A stretch of 64,000 nt of DNA, taken from assembly GCF_029222705.1 (NCBI RefSeq), contig NZ_JARGZF010000003.1:1-64000 (forward strand), read 5' to 3'. Positions 8,616 to 16,812 of the stretch are shown here, piece by piece. The first letter of the stretch is position 1. The number at the start of each line of letters is the position of its first letter. A program made the position numbers and the translations under genes. Under the pieces are notes generated by a model that did no database searches, was not told where the DNA came from, and saw only the letters and a program-made list of their open reading frames with translations. The stretch comes from Knoellia sp. p5-6-4. Its GTDB lineage: Bacteria > Actinomycetota > Actinomycetes > Actinomycetales > Dermatophilaceae.

Positions 8616-9131
8616 ATGAGCACCACTGAAACGGCCCCGGCCATCATTCCCGACTTCGGCAGCGAAGCCACCACCGGCCGCAAGCTCGCCATCATCTGTT
8701 CCAAGGGCAGCCTCGACATGGCCTACCCGGGCCTGATCCTGGCCAATGCCGCCCTGGGCGAGGGCGTGGAGACGCACCTGTTCTTCACGTTCTGGGGCTT
8801 CGACATGATCAACAAGAAGACGATGGGCGACCTGAAGTTCACGCCGCTGGGCAACCCGGCGACACACATGCCTCAGGGCCTGGGAGGGCTCCCGGGCATC
8901 ACGCACATGGCGACCTCCAAGCTGAAGAAGTCGATTGCCGAGCTCGACGTGCCCGAGGTGCCGGAGTTCCTCGAGCAGATCGTCGCCTCCGGGGGCCACC
9001 TGTGGGCCTGCCGGATGTCGGCCGACATGAACCACCTCACCGAGGAGGACCTCTACGAGGAGGTCGAGGGCATCATCAGCGCCAGCGACTTCATCGAGAT
9101 GACCGAGGGCGCGCAGCTGCTGTTCATCTAG
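8616..9131 (+). CDS. DsrE-family sulfurtransferase (DsrE2-like)
   Basis: 171 residues with the DsrE fold pattern. The first strand leads to ICSKGSLDMAYPGLILANAA and a later strand carries the second cysteine in LWACRMSADM, the two-cysteine arrangement of DsrE2-like proteins. ATG 8616 has GAGAGG just upstream. As the third gene after SQR and the DsrC-like carrier it is expected to move sulfur between them; the final acceptor is not visible here. DsrE2 proteins are often membrane-associated, and the hydrophobic strand at residues 40-60 would fit. Confidence 0.82.
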   Translation: MSTTETAPAIIPDFGSEATTGRKLAIICSKGSLDMAYPGLILANAALGEGVETHLFFTFWGFDMINKKTMGDLKFTPLGNPATHMPQGLGGLPGITHMATSKLKKSIAELDVPEVPEFLEQIVASGGHLWACRMSADMNHLTEEDLYEEVEGIISASDFIEMTEGAQLLFI

Positions 9132-9218
9132 GGAGACTGTGCGCGCCGGCAACGACCGGTGCGGGGTGGGTATGCCGTGCGGTCCACGACGGGGTGACCG
9201 CGCGGCGCGCCTGTGTGA

Positions 9219-9686
9219 TCACCGCGACCGCAGGCGCTCGCGCACCCAGGACGGGCGGGGGTTCACCGCCGCCGGTCCGTCGACGAAGACCGTGGGCACC
9301 GTCTCGTTGCCGCCACTCGCCGCGCGCACCCGAGCCGACGCCGCAGGGTCCGTGCTGACGTCGACCCACACTGCGCGGCTGCCCAGACGACCGAGCGCCA
9401 GGCGCAGTCGCAGGCAGTAGCTGCAGCCGGGGCGCCAGTAGATGACTGGTGCGCCGGTCTCCTCGCCCAAGCGTCGCGCCTCGTGGTCGCCCGGCGACGC
9501 GGGGAAGAACCTCGGCGAGAGCACCCACGCGGCGACGAGCATGGCCGCCGACACGGCCAGGTCGGACACCGAAGGTGGCGCGGTCAGGACCGGCAGGAGC
9601 ACGGCGACGGCCGCCACCCAGCCAGGGAGCCACCAGCGCCGCACGGTCGACGACCTCGTGTCGGGCGGTGGGGGAGGGGCGGGCAT
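9219..9686 (-). CDS. Membrane-anchored glutaredoxin/mycoredoxin-like protein
   Basis: 155 residues. Two hydrophobic segments lie in the first 60 residues, followed by a thioredoxin-fold domain with redox motif CSYC (YWRPGCSYCLRLR) and the cis-proline motif TVPTVFVDG. In actinobacteria mycoredoxins reduce mycothiol-mixed disulfides; the membrane anchor is a common variant. ATG 9686 has a TACCGT element 6 bases upstream and no ribosome binding site, so it is probably leaderless. It is convergent with the sulfur operon, which may point to persulfide or disulfide handling. Confidence 0.8.
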   Translation of the reverse strand: MPAPPPPPDTRSSTVRRWWLPGWVAAVAVLLPVLTAPPSVSDLAVSAAMLVAAWVLSPRFFPASPGDHEARRLGEETGAPVIYWRPGCSYCLRLRLALGRLGSRAVWVDVSTDPAASARVRAASGGNETVPTVFVDGPAAVNPRPSWVRERLRSR

Positions 9687-9692
9687 GCGGCA

Positions 9693-9698
9693 ACGGTA
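9693..9698 (-). promoter_or_regulatory. -10 element of a leaderless promoter
   Basis: TACCGT (read on the minus strand) lies 6 bases before the ATG at 9686. Confidence 0.45.
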
Positions 9699-9744
9699 GC
9701 CGCCGGCGGTGCGGCGCTGGCACCGCGGCCCGGCCCGCTGGGTG

Positions 9745-10059
9745 TCAGACGCCCCAGGCGTGCCCGCGCAGGTGCAGCTGTGCGCTGATAGCTCGCAGCT
9801 GTGCCGTGTGCAGCTCGATGGACACGCCTCGGCCGTCGTGGTGCCGACGCTCGTCGCGGGCGAACACGCCGTAGACGTAGGGGTACGACGGTGGGCCGAC
9901 GGGCCTGAGGCGCAAGAGCACCGCGTCGTCGGCGAAGCTGCTGCGGAGTCCGATCGACCGCGCGGTCGGGTGCGCGCCTCGCGCCAGGGCCGCGTTCGCC
10001 TCACGGATCTGGCGCATCTCGGTTGTGTGGGTCGTCACGGCCATGCCGTGCTCGGTCAT
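9745..10059 (-). CDS. Hypothetical protein
   Basis: 104 residues, soluble, with a regular helix near the N-terminus (EMRQIREANAALARG) and a strand-rich middle (DAVLLRLRPVGPPSYPYVYGVFARD). The C-terminus is His/Gln-rich (ELHTAQLRAISAQLHLRGHAW). I do not recognise the family. ATG 10059 is well supported by GAGGAGGG 5 bases upstream. It is divergent from the membrane protein gene at 10263. Confidence 0.65.
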   Translation of the reverse strand: MTEHGMAVTTHTTEMRQIREANAALARGAHPTARSIGLRSSFADDAVLLRLRPVGPPSYPYVYGVFARDERRHHDGRGVSIELHTAQLRAISAQLHLRGHAWGV

Positions 10060-10262
10060 CGGTTCCCTCCTCGGGGTGGCGCCGGAGGGGCGGCCCTCGC
10101 CCTTCCACGCCCAGCCTGTGCGAGGGGCCGGCGGCCGGTCAGAGGCGTTGGTCCCCCCGTCCACGTGCCGGCCGGTGCTTCGTCACGGCAACCACAGGGG
10201 ACCAACGGCTCTGGCGGGCAAGGGAATCGGAAGCCCACCGTGAGGGGACGGAGGTGTTGTCG

Positions 10263-10814
10263 ATGTCAGCGCTGAGGTGGGCCGGGTTCGCGGTGATGGC
10301 CGCCTTCGGCGGCTTCACGTCGCTGATGCTTGTGGGCTACACGGTGACCGATGTGGGTGGCTGGGAGGCGATCGGCCTCATCGCCGCAGTGGGGGTGCCC
10401 CTGGGGCTGCTGTGTCTGCTGGCGTGGCTGCGCCCCTCGGTCGCCGTGCCCGTCCTCGCCGTGGTCAGCCTGGTGCCCATCGCCTTCGGCGTCCTGCAGC
10501 TGCTCGACTACGGGCGCTGGTCCGACTGGGAGGACCAGAACGGGCCGGTAGGGCTGGTGCTCGTGCTGATCGTGGGAGTGGCGCTCGCGGTGCTGGGCCT
10601 CTCGCGTCCGGCCGAGGCCGGGGCGCTGCTGCTCGCCATCGTCGTCGTGCCGCTGGTGCTGAGCATGGTCGGCGCGGGTGACCAGTGGGCCCGACCGCTG
10701 TCCATCGCGCTCGTCCTCGTTCCTGCGGTGGTCTCCGGGGTCCTGTTCCTGCTGGCCGCACGCACAGGCTCCGCTGAGCAGTCCTCCTCTGGCGCAAGCC
10801 GGTTCGCGCACTAG
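10263..10814 (+). CDS. Hypothetical polytopic membrane protein
   Basis: 183 residues with about six hydrophobic segments and short loops, so an integral membrane protein; the only sizeable loop, GRWSDWEDQNG, is near residue 85. No transport or catalytic signature is visible. ATG 10263 is preceded by GGAGGTG at a normal distance. It ends 8 bases before the next gene and is probably co-transcribed with it. Confidence 0.7.
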   Translation: MSALRWAGFAVMAAFGGFTSLMLVGYTVTDVGGWEAIGLIAAVGVPLGLLCLLAWLRPSVAVPVLAVVSLVPIAFGVLQLLDYGRWSDWEDQNGPVGLVLVLIVGVALAVLGLSRPAEAGALLLAIVVVPLVLSMVGAGDQWARPLSIALVLVPAVVSGVLFLLAARTGSAEQSSSGASRFAH

Positions 10815-10822
10815 GGGTCGTC

Positions 10823-11257
10823 ATGGGAGAGGTCGCCACACGGTTGGACGGGCAGGGGCGCAGTTCCCTGGCGCGCTGGGCAGCCGACTGCGCCGAGCAC
10901 GTGCTGCCCGCCTTCGAGCGGGCGTGCCCCGGGGACGACCGCCCGCGCACGGCGGTGCAGGCCGCACGCGCCTGGGCAGCGGGAGAGATCAGGGCGGGAG
11001 AGGCTGCCGCAGCTGCCCTGGCGGCACAGGCCGCGGCCCGGCGGGCGGAAGACCCCGCTGCCCGCGCCGCGGCCCGGGCGGCCGGGCATGCGGCGGCGAC
11101 GGCGCGCGTCGCGCGTCACGCGTCGCACGCCGCGACATACGCAGCGACCGCGGCCAGCCTGGCGGGAGTGGGGGACCCGGCTGCGGCGGCGGCGGAGCGA
11201 CGGTGGCAGCAAGCGCGCGTGCCCCGGGACCTGGTGCGGGTGGCCTTCCCCGCCTGA
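10823..11257 (+). CDS. Imm-5-type putative immunity protein
   Basis: 144 residues, almost entirely alanine-rich helix. The pattern RWAADCAEHVLPAFE, then DRPRTAVQAARAWAAGEI, then AARAAGHAAATARVARHA is typical of proteins annotated as Imm-5-like putative immunity proteins, common as single genes in actinobacteria. No partner toxin gene is visible nearby, so an immunity role is only by family name. Probably co-transcribed with the membrane protein before it. Confidence 0.65.
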   Translation: MGEVATRLDGQGRSSLARWAADCAEHVLPAFERACPGDDRPRTAVQAARAWAAGEIRAGEAAAAALAAQAAARRAEDPAARAAARAAGHAAATARVARHASHAATYAATAASLAGVGDPAAAAAERRWQQARVPRDLVRVAFPA

Positions 11258-11372
11258 CGTGGCGGCGACGGCGCACCTACGACGCCTGTACGAGGCCCCT
11301 ACGCCAAATGGCTGAAATTGCTCCGAGATTGCGGATGAATAGGGCCAATCGGGCGGATTGCCTCTGGCAGTA

Positions 11373-11392
11373 ACTAGTTCGTTCGAACTAGT
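11373..11392. promoter_or_regulatory. Perfect inverted repeat, candidate operator
   Basis: actagttcgttcgaactagt has 9-base arms with a 2-base centre. It lies about 160 bases before the c-di-AMP riboswitch in an otherwise empty stretch (11258-11550), where a promoter for the NlpC/P60 gene is expected. A TetR-like dimer is the usual binder of such a site, but no regulator gene is adjacent. Confidence 0.55.
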
Positions 11393-11549
11393 CTCTGGCG
11401 CCAAGCCTCGACGCCACCCCGGCCCACCAGGCAGCCGGCGGGACGCCGAGGACTCGCCCCCAGAGGGCTTCACAGTCCCCACCATCAGGTGGGGCGGTCC
11501 GCGCGGACGCCGAACCCCACCACTCGCGCGGGCGACAAGCCAGCAGCAC

Positions 11550-11690
11550 CCTGACCGTGGTGGGGGCGGAGAACCCAGGAAGTGCGGGGCCCGGCCGTCG
11601 AGGTCATGAGGTCCCTTGGGGTGAAGCCGCTTTGCGGCCGGGCCATCTTTCGGCGCCCGAACCCGACAGGTCACTCTTCGCAGGCGGATC
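11550..11690 (+). ncRNA. c-di-AMP riboswitch (ydaO/yuaA type)
   Basis: The leader of the NlpC/P60 gene contains the conserved ydaO blocks in order: CGGAGAACCCAG, then CCTTGGGGTGAAGCC, then the closing block CCGAACCCGACAGG followed by CGCAGGCGG. In actinobacteria this class precedes peptidoglycan hydrolases and Rpf genes. It senses cyclic di-AMP and usually turns the gene off when the ligand binds. The ends are approximate. Confidence 0.85.
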
Positions 11691-11708
11691 CGAAAGATTG
11701 GCCGCCCC

Positions 11709-12191
11709 ATGCTCACATCCACCCTGCGCATCCCCCTGCCCGCCCGCGCGGCATCCCTCCTCATGGCCCTGTTCCTCGCAGCCGGCCTGCTCGTCGCCCC
11801 CTCGTCCACCGAACGGGCGGAGGCCGCCGTCCCCGCCTCGGTCAGCTACCAGGCAGTGCGCGTCGCCGCTTCCCTCAACGGAGTTCGCTACACCTGGGGT
11901 GGAGCGAGTCCCAGCACCGGCTTCGACTGCTCCGGACTGACGATGTACGTCTACGGCAAGGTCGGCAGGCGCCTGCCTCGCACGGCCCAGCAGCAGTACG
12001 ACGCCACGATCAAGATCCCGCGCACGAGTGCCCGTCCCGGCGACCTCGTGTTCTTCGGCGGGTCCCGCAGCATCTACCACGTCGGGATCTACGCCGGCAG
12101 CGGCTACATCTGGCACTCGCCGCGACCCGGCAAGGTCGTCTCGAAGGTCAGGCTCTGGACGTCAGCCGTCACGTTCGCCAGGGTCCGCTGA
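11709..12191 (+). CDS. Secreted NlpC/P60 peptidoglycan endopeptidase
   Basis: 160 residues. A signal peptide with hydrophobic core LLMALFLAAGLLVA ends near residue 39 (AEAAVPA). The NlpC/P60 domain follows, with catalytic cysteine in FDCSGLTMYVY and histidine in IYHVGIYAG; the third polar residue is probably the histidine in IWHSP. It would cut stem peptides in the cell wall. The upstream c-di-AMP riboswitch links its expression to wall stress or osmotic control. No clear ribosome binding site is visible before ATG 11709. Confidence 0.88.
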   Translation: MLTSTLRIPLPARAASLLMALFLAAGLLVAPSSTERAEAAVPASVSYQAVRVAASLNGVRYTWGGASPSTGFDCSGLTMYVYGKVGRRLPRTAQQQYDATIKIPRTSARPGDLVFFGGSRSIYHVGIYAGSGYIWHSPRPGKVVSKVRLWTSAVTFARVR

Positions 12192-12287
12192 CGTCGTCGG
12201 GTCCGCTGACCGGGTCGCCGGGCCGAACACGCCTCAACACGCCTACTGTGGGTGTGGAGGCAGCAGGCAGCGGCGATCGGAGCAGTG

Positions 12288-12500
12288 GTGGCGAAGGCGG
12301 ACCGTGAAGGTCTCTCGATCGGGTACCGGATCATCTACCGGATCAAGCACCTCGGCTACCAGATCTACGGTCCGGCGCAGCTCGACGAGCACAACGACCC
12401 GGTGCGGCGCCTCGAGCAGGAGCGGGCCGACAAGGTCGCGGCAGCCCGCCGTGCCCGGCTCGACCGGGAGCGACGGACGCAGGAGAGGCGCGGCTCCTGA
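12288..12500 (+). CDS. Small basic hypothetical protein
   Basis: About 70 residues: an N-terminal part (IGYRIIYRIKHLGYQIYGPAQ) and a highly charged helical C-terminus with RLEQERADKVAAARRARLD, likely a coiled coil. GTG 12288 is chosen because GGAG precedes it; GTG 12252 would add 12 residues. The family is not recognised. It is convergent with the cyclase gene. Confidence 0.55.
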   Translation: MAKADREGLSIGYRIIYRIKHLGYQIYGPAQLDEHNDPVRRLEQERADKVAAARRARLDRERRTQERRGS

Positions 12501-12516
12501 CGGCGGGCCACCGCCG

Positions 12517-13341
12517 TCAGGAGCGCGCCGCCATCCCGGCCTGGGCCGCCCGGAGCACGACGACCTCGAGCGGGGCGGAGCGTCCGCGGAGCTCCACCCT
12601 GCGGCGCTCGAGGCCCTCGATGTTGGTGCCGGACGCCTCGGCGGCGGCCACACTGACGATGACCTCTCCGGCACAGGCCAGTGACGCCAGCCGGGCGGTG
12701 GTGTTGACGGGGTCGCCGAGCGCCGTGAAGTCGTGGACCGTCCCCTCCGGGCCGGTGGACCCCACGAACGCGTCGCCGGTGTGAACGGCGGTGCCGGCGG
12801 GGATCGGCCCCATGGGTGAGGCGTTGGGGCGGCTGGTCCGGTCGGCCAGCTCCGTCGCGGCGGCGATCGCGGCACCCGCGTGGTTCGGCCCGCTGATCCC
12901 GCCGAAGAACAGGCCGATGACCTCGTCACCGACGATCTTGTCGACGAGGCCGTCGTTGTGCACGATCGCGTCGGTGGCCAGGCGGTAGAAGCGGTCGAGG
13001 AAGTCCTTGAACTCGCTGGGGCGCATCCGCTCGCCGAGCCCGGTGGAGCCGCGGATGTCCGAGAAGAGCAGCGTCACCGGGATCTCGACCCCCGTCAGGC
13101 CCTGGTCTCGCAGCACCTTCTGGCACTTCACGCACATCGAGGGGTTGCCGGGGGAGCGGCCGAAGCCGGCGGCCTTGAACATGACGCCGCCGACGCCCCC
13201 GAACGGTGCGAGGCACAGCTTGCAGCGCGGGTTGGCGGGGATCCGCATGAACCGGCGGCGCTCCCGGGCGAACTCGGGACTCTCGCCGCGCATGAACGCG
13301 CGGACCTCGTCAGGTGTCCACTGGTGGCCCTTGTCGGCCAT
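12517..13341 (-). CDS. Class III adenylate/guanylate cyclase domain protein
   Basis: 274 residues. The C-terminal half is a class III nucleotidyl cyclase domain: VTLLFSDIRGSTGLGERM carries the first metal aspartate, VDKIVGDEVIGLFF the second, and DFTALGDPVNTTARLAS the transition-state region. The N-terminal 100 residues hold two CxxC pairs (CKLC and CVKC) that probably bind zinc or another metal. No membrane segment is present. ATG 13341 has TACATT 7 bases upstream, so it may be leaderless. It would make cAMP, or serve as a degenerate sensor. Confidence 0.85.
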   Translation of the reverse strand: MADKGHQWTPDEVRAFMRGESPEFARERRRFMRIPANPRCKLCLAPFGGVGGVMFKAAGFGRSPGNPSMCVKCQKVLRDQGLTGVEIPVTLLFSDIRGSTGLGERMRPSEFKDFLDRFYRLATDAIVHNDGLVDKIVGDEVIGLFFGGISGPNHAGAAIAAATELADRTSRPNASPMGPIPAGTAVHTGDAFVGSTGPEGTVHDFTALGDPVNTTARLASLACAGEVIVSVAAAEASGTNIEGLERRRVELRGRSAPLEVVVLRAAQAGMAARS

Positions 13342-13348
13342 GCCATCG

Positions 13349-13354
13349 AATGTA
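13349..13354 (-). promoter_or_regulatory. -10 element of a leaderless promoter
   Basis: TACATT (minus strand) lies 7 bases before the ATG at 13341. Confidence 0.4.
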
Positions 13355-13714
13355 CGCCGGCAGGGCCCGACCGGGCAGGCCATTGCCGGGTTCCACCGGG
13401 CCGGGTTCCATCCGGCCGGCCGCCCTTCCCAGGTCGGGGGTGTCGGCGGCCCCACGGGACGAGGTGGACCCCCGCCCGCCACGGTGCGCCGCCAGGGAGA
13501 GCCGGTACGCGGCCGGCTCATCTCGGTGGGCCCTTCTGCGACAGCTCTCACCTCACCCGGCCTCCCGAAGGCGCGACGTGCTCGGTCAGGTAACGGTGCA
13601 GGGGCACCTCGGTGACGTCCTCGACGATCCGAACCAGTGGCTGCGGAGCATTTGCGTCGGACGCACGCACCCACTCCGGCACCCCGGCGGTGTGCGTCGG
13701 CGCGTCCTACCAAG
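13355..13714. other. Intergenic stretch without a supported gene
   Basis: About 360 bases between the cyclase promoter and the next gene. Long open frames exist on both strands but have no convincing start or protein pattern; I see no RNA gene or clear hairpin. Confidence 0.4.
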
Positions 13715-14167
13715 TCAGCCTGGTGCGACATCTCCGCCACGCTCCGCTGGTCGAGGCCGCGCTCGGCCGGGTGAGTCTTCTGGCGGGTCACTGTCTCGCC
13801 CGTCGATCAGGATCTGGGTGGCGCGGTCGTGTATGCCGTTCTGCTGGGTCTCGTTCTCCGCCGAGCCGTCGCAGTACCCCTTCAGATAATCGGTGCGCAG
13901 GCCGTTGCACTTCTCGTTCTGGTCAGACACGGCGACGGCGAAGATCTGCTTCTTGTACGTCCGGTAGTGCTCGCACTCATCTCCGGTGTCGATGCACTGT
14001 CGCACCCGCTGAGCCGCGTGTGAGTCGGCCCCGCTTGCGTACGTGACGACCGGGGGTGGGGGGCCAGGCGAAAGCAGAACCCCCGTCTCCGACACGACCA
14101 CGATGGTTCCTAAGCCGAGGGCCGTGATCGTCGCGAGGCCTGCCAGCCACTTCGTCTCGCTCTTCAT
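13715..14167 (-). CDS. Hypothetical single-pass or secreted protein
   Basis: 150 residues. An N-terminal hydrophobic segment (LAGLATITALGLGTIVVV) acts as a signal or anchor, then a proline run, then a domain with four cysteines (RQCIDTGDECEHY, KCNGL, GYCDGS) that could form two disulfides outside the cell. The C-terminus is Pro/Arg-rich and disordered. I do not recognise the family. The start at ATG 14167 has only a weak ribosome binding site. Confidence 0.55.
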   Translation of the reverse strand: MKSETKWLAGLATITALGLGTIVVVSETGVLLSPGPPPPVVTYASGADSHAAQRVRQCIDTGDECEHYRTYKKQIFAVAVSDQNEKCNGLRTDYLKGYCDGSAENETQQNGIHDRATQILIDGRDSDPPEDSPGRARPRPAERGGDVAPG

Positions 14168-14647
14168 GGCCGTCCGCGGGCCATCAGGTCGGAACAGCGC
14201 ATTGCTGTTCGCTCAGCTGGCCGACCAGCCTGTCGCAAGGGAGCACGAGGACCAGTCCGATTCCCGCCGCGTCGATGTCCTCGCTGCCCCATGGCCTCCC
14301 CTCCCGACTCCACGCGGCCCTGCCGTGCCGCGCAGGTCTGCGCCCTTTGACAGGACCAGCGTTGCGCCGTGCCTTCGGATGGGGAAACGGCCAAATGGCG
14401 GATTCCGCGCTGAAAGGAACAGGTGGACCGTGACCCGACCACGCCGTCGTGAAGATGTGGAGGAGGCGTCGTCCGTGGACCGCGCACGCGGTCCGAGAGG
14501 TGACCTGGATCTGCCCGGCAGCCTGGGTGCCTCTCAGTGGGTTTGGCTGATCTTCCGGGCGGCGGTCCTCACGCCGTGTCGAGCCCCCTTCGGGCCACCT
14601 CTCAGGAACCTGCGCGGGCTTGGCTTGTGCTGCTGTCGCCGAGATGG
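14168..14647. other. Intergenic stretch without a supported gene
   Basis: 480 bases in which open frames on both strands change character repeatedly and carry no domain I recognise. It may contain decayed coding sequence. Confidence 0.4.
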
Positions 14648-14971
14648 TCAGGCGTCTGGATTGGTGACGTACAGGCCGCGTCCAACCCTGTCGATCCGAC
14701 CCCTCTGCCAGAGGTCGTATGTCGTGACCTGGACTTCCATCTTGGGGTCTTCCCTGCCGAGCTTCTGAAGCTCGGCCCAGATCTGGACGGGGCGCATGGG
14801 ACTGCCACTTTGGCGCAGTACCCACTCGATCGCCTTGGTGCGTTCGAGGGACTTGACGCGATTGGCATCGCCCTGAGGGGCACCCTGGGTTTCCCAGATG
14901 AGTCTGTCGAGGCGGTCGAGGAGGGAAGCGACCTGTGCGCGGATGGCCAGTAGCTCGGTGCCAGAGTCCAT
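14648..14971 (-). CDS. Small winged-helix-like protein
   Basis: 107 residues. An N-terminal helix (ELLAIRAQVASLLDRLDRLI) could form a coiled coil. The C-terminal part has a winged-helix look: IEWVLRQSGSPMRPVQIWAE is the HTH region and DLWQRGRIDRVGRGLYV the wing. It may bind DNA. The AT-rich stretch just upstream (ATATATTC on the minus strand) is probably its promoter. No partner gene is obvious. Confidence 0.6.
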   Translation of the reverse strand: MDSGTELLAIRAQVASLLDRLDRLIWETQGAPQGDANRVKSLERTKAIEWVLRQSGSPMRPVQIWAELQKLGREDPKMEVQVTTYDLWQRGRIDRVGRGLYVTNPDA

Positions 14972-15301
14972 GAATATATGATCTAACGTAAGTGCTGAAG
15001 AATCCAGTGGCCCGGAGTCGCATCACCCACGGCGCGGGTCTAGGCCGGGATGTCACTCGGCTGAGGATCTGCTCTGTGAGCTCGACGGGGTGGTCGCCGG
15101 AGTATGCGGCCGCCACGGCGGGGTTGGTCCGCTTGCGACCGCGGTCGAGGACATCGGCGCTGGATTCGGCGTGCTGGTGAACTGCGTCGTGCCGAACTGG
15201 TGCTGGAAGGCGAGCAGCTGCGGCTGCTCCTGTGAACGGCACCGGCCGCCGCCCCTCGCCCTCGAGGTCGGTTGGTGTGGGGGCGGCGGCGAGGCTGGGG
15301 G
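14972..15301. other. Intergenic stretch with possible decayed coding sequence
   Basis: 330 bases. The minus strand reads a protein-like stretch (DVLDRGRKRTNPAVAAAYSG) without a start or stop context that makes a gene. Only the promoter of the winged-helix gene is supported. Confidence 0.3.
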
Positions 15302-16324
15302 TCAGAGGCGGACGACCATCTTCCCGGTGTTGTCGCCACGCAGGACACCGAGGAAGGCGTCGACCGCGTTCTCGAACCCGTCGACGGTGGTCTCCCGCAG
15401 TGACAGCGAACCGTCGGCCAGCCACCCGGCCGCTCGCGCGGCATACTCGTTCGCCAGGTCGTAGTGGTCGCCCACGAGGAAGCCCTCGATGCGACCGCGG
15501 GTCTGGATGAGGCGCGCGAGGTTGCGCGGGCCCGGCGCGGGCTCGGTGTCGTTGTAGACGGAGATCATCCCGCAGACGGCGACCCGGCCACCGAGCCGCA
15601 GGGACCCGATGGCCGCCTCGAGGTGGTCGCCGCCGACGTTGTCGAAGTAGACGTCGATGCCGTCCGGCGCGAGCTCGCGCAGTGCCTGCGACGGCCGCTG
15701 CTCGCGGTAGGAGAATGCGGCGTCGAAGCCGAGGTCCTCGGTGAGGTGGCGCACCTTCTCGGGGGAGCCGGCGCTGCCGATGACCGTGCCGGCGCCGAGC
15801 GCCTTGGCGATCTGCCCGACGGCGCCACCGACCGCGCCTGCCGCACCGGAGACGAAGACGACGTCGCCCTCGCGCAGGGCGGCGGTCCGGGTCAGACCCG
15901 TGTATGCCGTGAGGCCGGTCATGCCCAGCACGCCCAGGTGGGCGGAGGCCGGGGCGGCGGCGACGTCGACGACGCGGGCGTCCTTGGCGTCGAGCACGGC
16001 GACCTCGCGCCAGCCGAGGCCGTGCAGCACGTGGTCGCCCGGCGCGAAGTCCTCGGCGTGCGACTCCTCGACGACACCCACGGCGCCTCCGGTCATCGCC
16101 TCGCCGACGGCATACGGCGCAGCGTAGGACTTGGCCGCGCTCATCCTGCCGCGCATGTAGGGGTCGACGGACAGCACCTCGTTGCGCACCCGGATCTGGC
16201 CTTCAGCCAGTGGGGGGACCTCGGACTCGGCGAGCTCGAAGTTCTCCGGCGTCGGCCAGCCGGTCGGCCGGGACGCGAGCCGCCACTCGCGCGGCGCGGT
16301 GGTCGGTGCGGGGGCGTCGGTCAT
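15302..16324 (-). CDS. NADP-dependent CurA-type oxidoreductase
   Basis: 340 residues of the zinc-free medium-chain reductase family. The N-terminus has EVLSVDPYMRGRMS, the cofactor site GAAGAVGGAVGQIAKALG is near residue 160, and YFDNVGGDHLEAAI follows; these are typical of curcumin/2-alkenal reductases such as CurA and of prostaglandin reductases. It reduces activated carbon-carbon double bonds with NADPH in the cytoplasm. CAGGAGGTC precedes ATG 16324. No catalytic zinc ligands are seen. Confidence 0.88.
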   Translation of the reverse strand: MTDAPAPTTAPREWRLASRPTGWPTPENFELAESEVPPLAEGQIRVRNEVLSVDPYMRGRMSAAKSYAAPYAVGEAMTGGAVGVVEESHAEDFAPGDHVLHGLGWREVAVLDAKDARVVDVAAAPASAHLGVLGMTGLTAYTGLTRTAALREGDVVFVSGAAGAVGGAVGQIAKALGAGTVIGSAGSPEKVRHLTEDLGFDAAFSYREQRPSQALRELAPDGIDVYFDNVGGDHLEAAIGSLRLGGRVAVCGMISVYNDTEPAPGPRNLARLIQTRGRIEGFLVGDHYDLANEYAARAAGWLADGSLSLRETTVDGFENAVDAFLGVLRGDNTGKMVVRL

Positions 16325-16635
16325 GGATGACCTCCTGAGTGGTTCGGGGGAAGGTTGCCTCTGTGCGCAACAGCGATGGCCCGTTCCGGTATGCCGTGAC
16401 CCTTCTCACCGCTTGCTACGGCACGGCCGATGGGGAGGCGACGCTGAGGCGGAGGGCGGCTTCCCGGACCGCCGTAGGTACCCCCACCGAGGCGGCTGGC
16501 TGTGCACGGCTGGGCATTGCCGGGGACCGGTATCCCCAGCCGGCCCGGACGCGCTGAGGGTAGCCACACCCACGCTGGGCGGCGCAGGCTTCGCGACTGT
16601 CCGACTCTGGAGGGCCACGCAACTGAGAAGCGTTC

Positions 16636-16680
16636 TGGTGCCCCCGGCAGGATTCGAACCTGCGACACCCGGTCTAGGAG
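16636..16680 (-). repeat. 3' end of a tRNA-Arg gene: old attachment-site remnant
   Basis: 36 bases are identical to the 3' end of the intact tRNA-Arg at 40.9 kb (T arm, acceptor strand and CCA), then the match becomes imperfect (GTCTAGGAG instead of CTTTAGGAG). The 5' half of a tRNA does not follow, so it is not a functional gene. It marks the left edge of foreign DNA and is probably an att site left by an earlier integration at the same or a sister tRNA gene. Confidence 0.75.
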
Positions 16681-16812
16681 TTCGACAGGGCCGTCTGGCC
16701 TGGGGGCACCCCTCAGGCACCTTGGCAGCCCAGGAGGCAGCCGAGGTCTGACGGCAGTCTCGCGTGGGTGCTCTGCCTGCCCAGTCCATGTCACGCGGGC
16801 CATGATGTGGGC

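Noticed and set aside
10811-11809. A 332-residue minus-strand open frame across the riboswitch
   Set aside because: It is antisense to the immunity-like gene and to the conserved riboswitch, with no protein pattern.
16636-16710. A third tRNA gene
   Set aside because: No pairing for the anticodon, D or acceptor arms after the first 36 bases.
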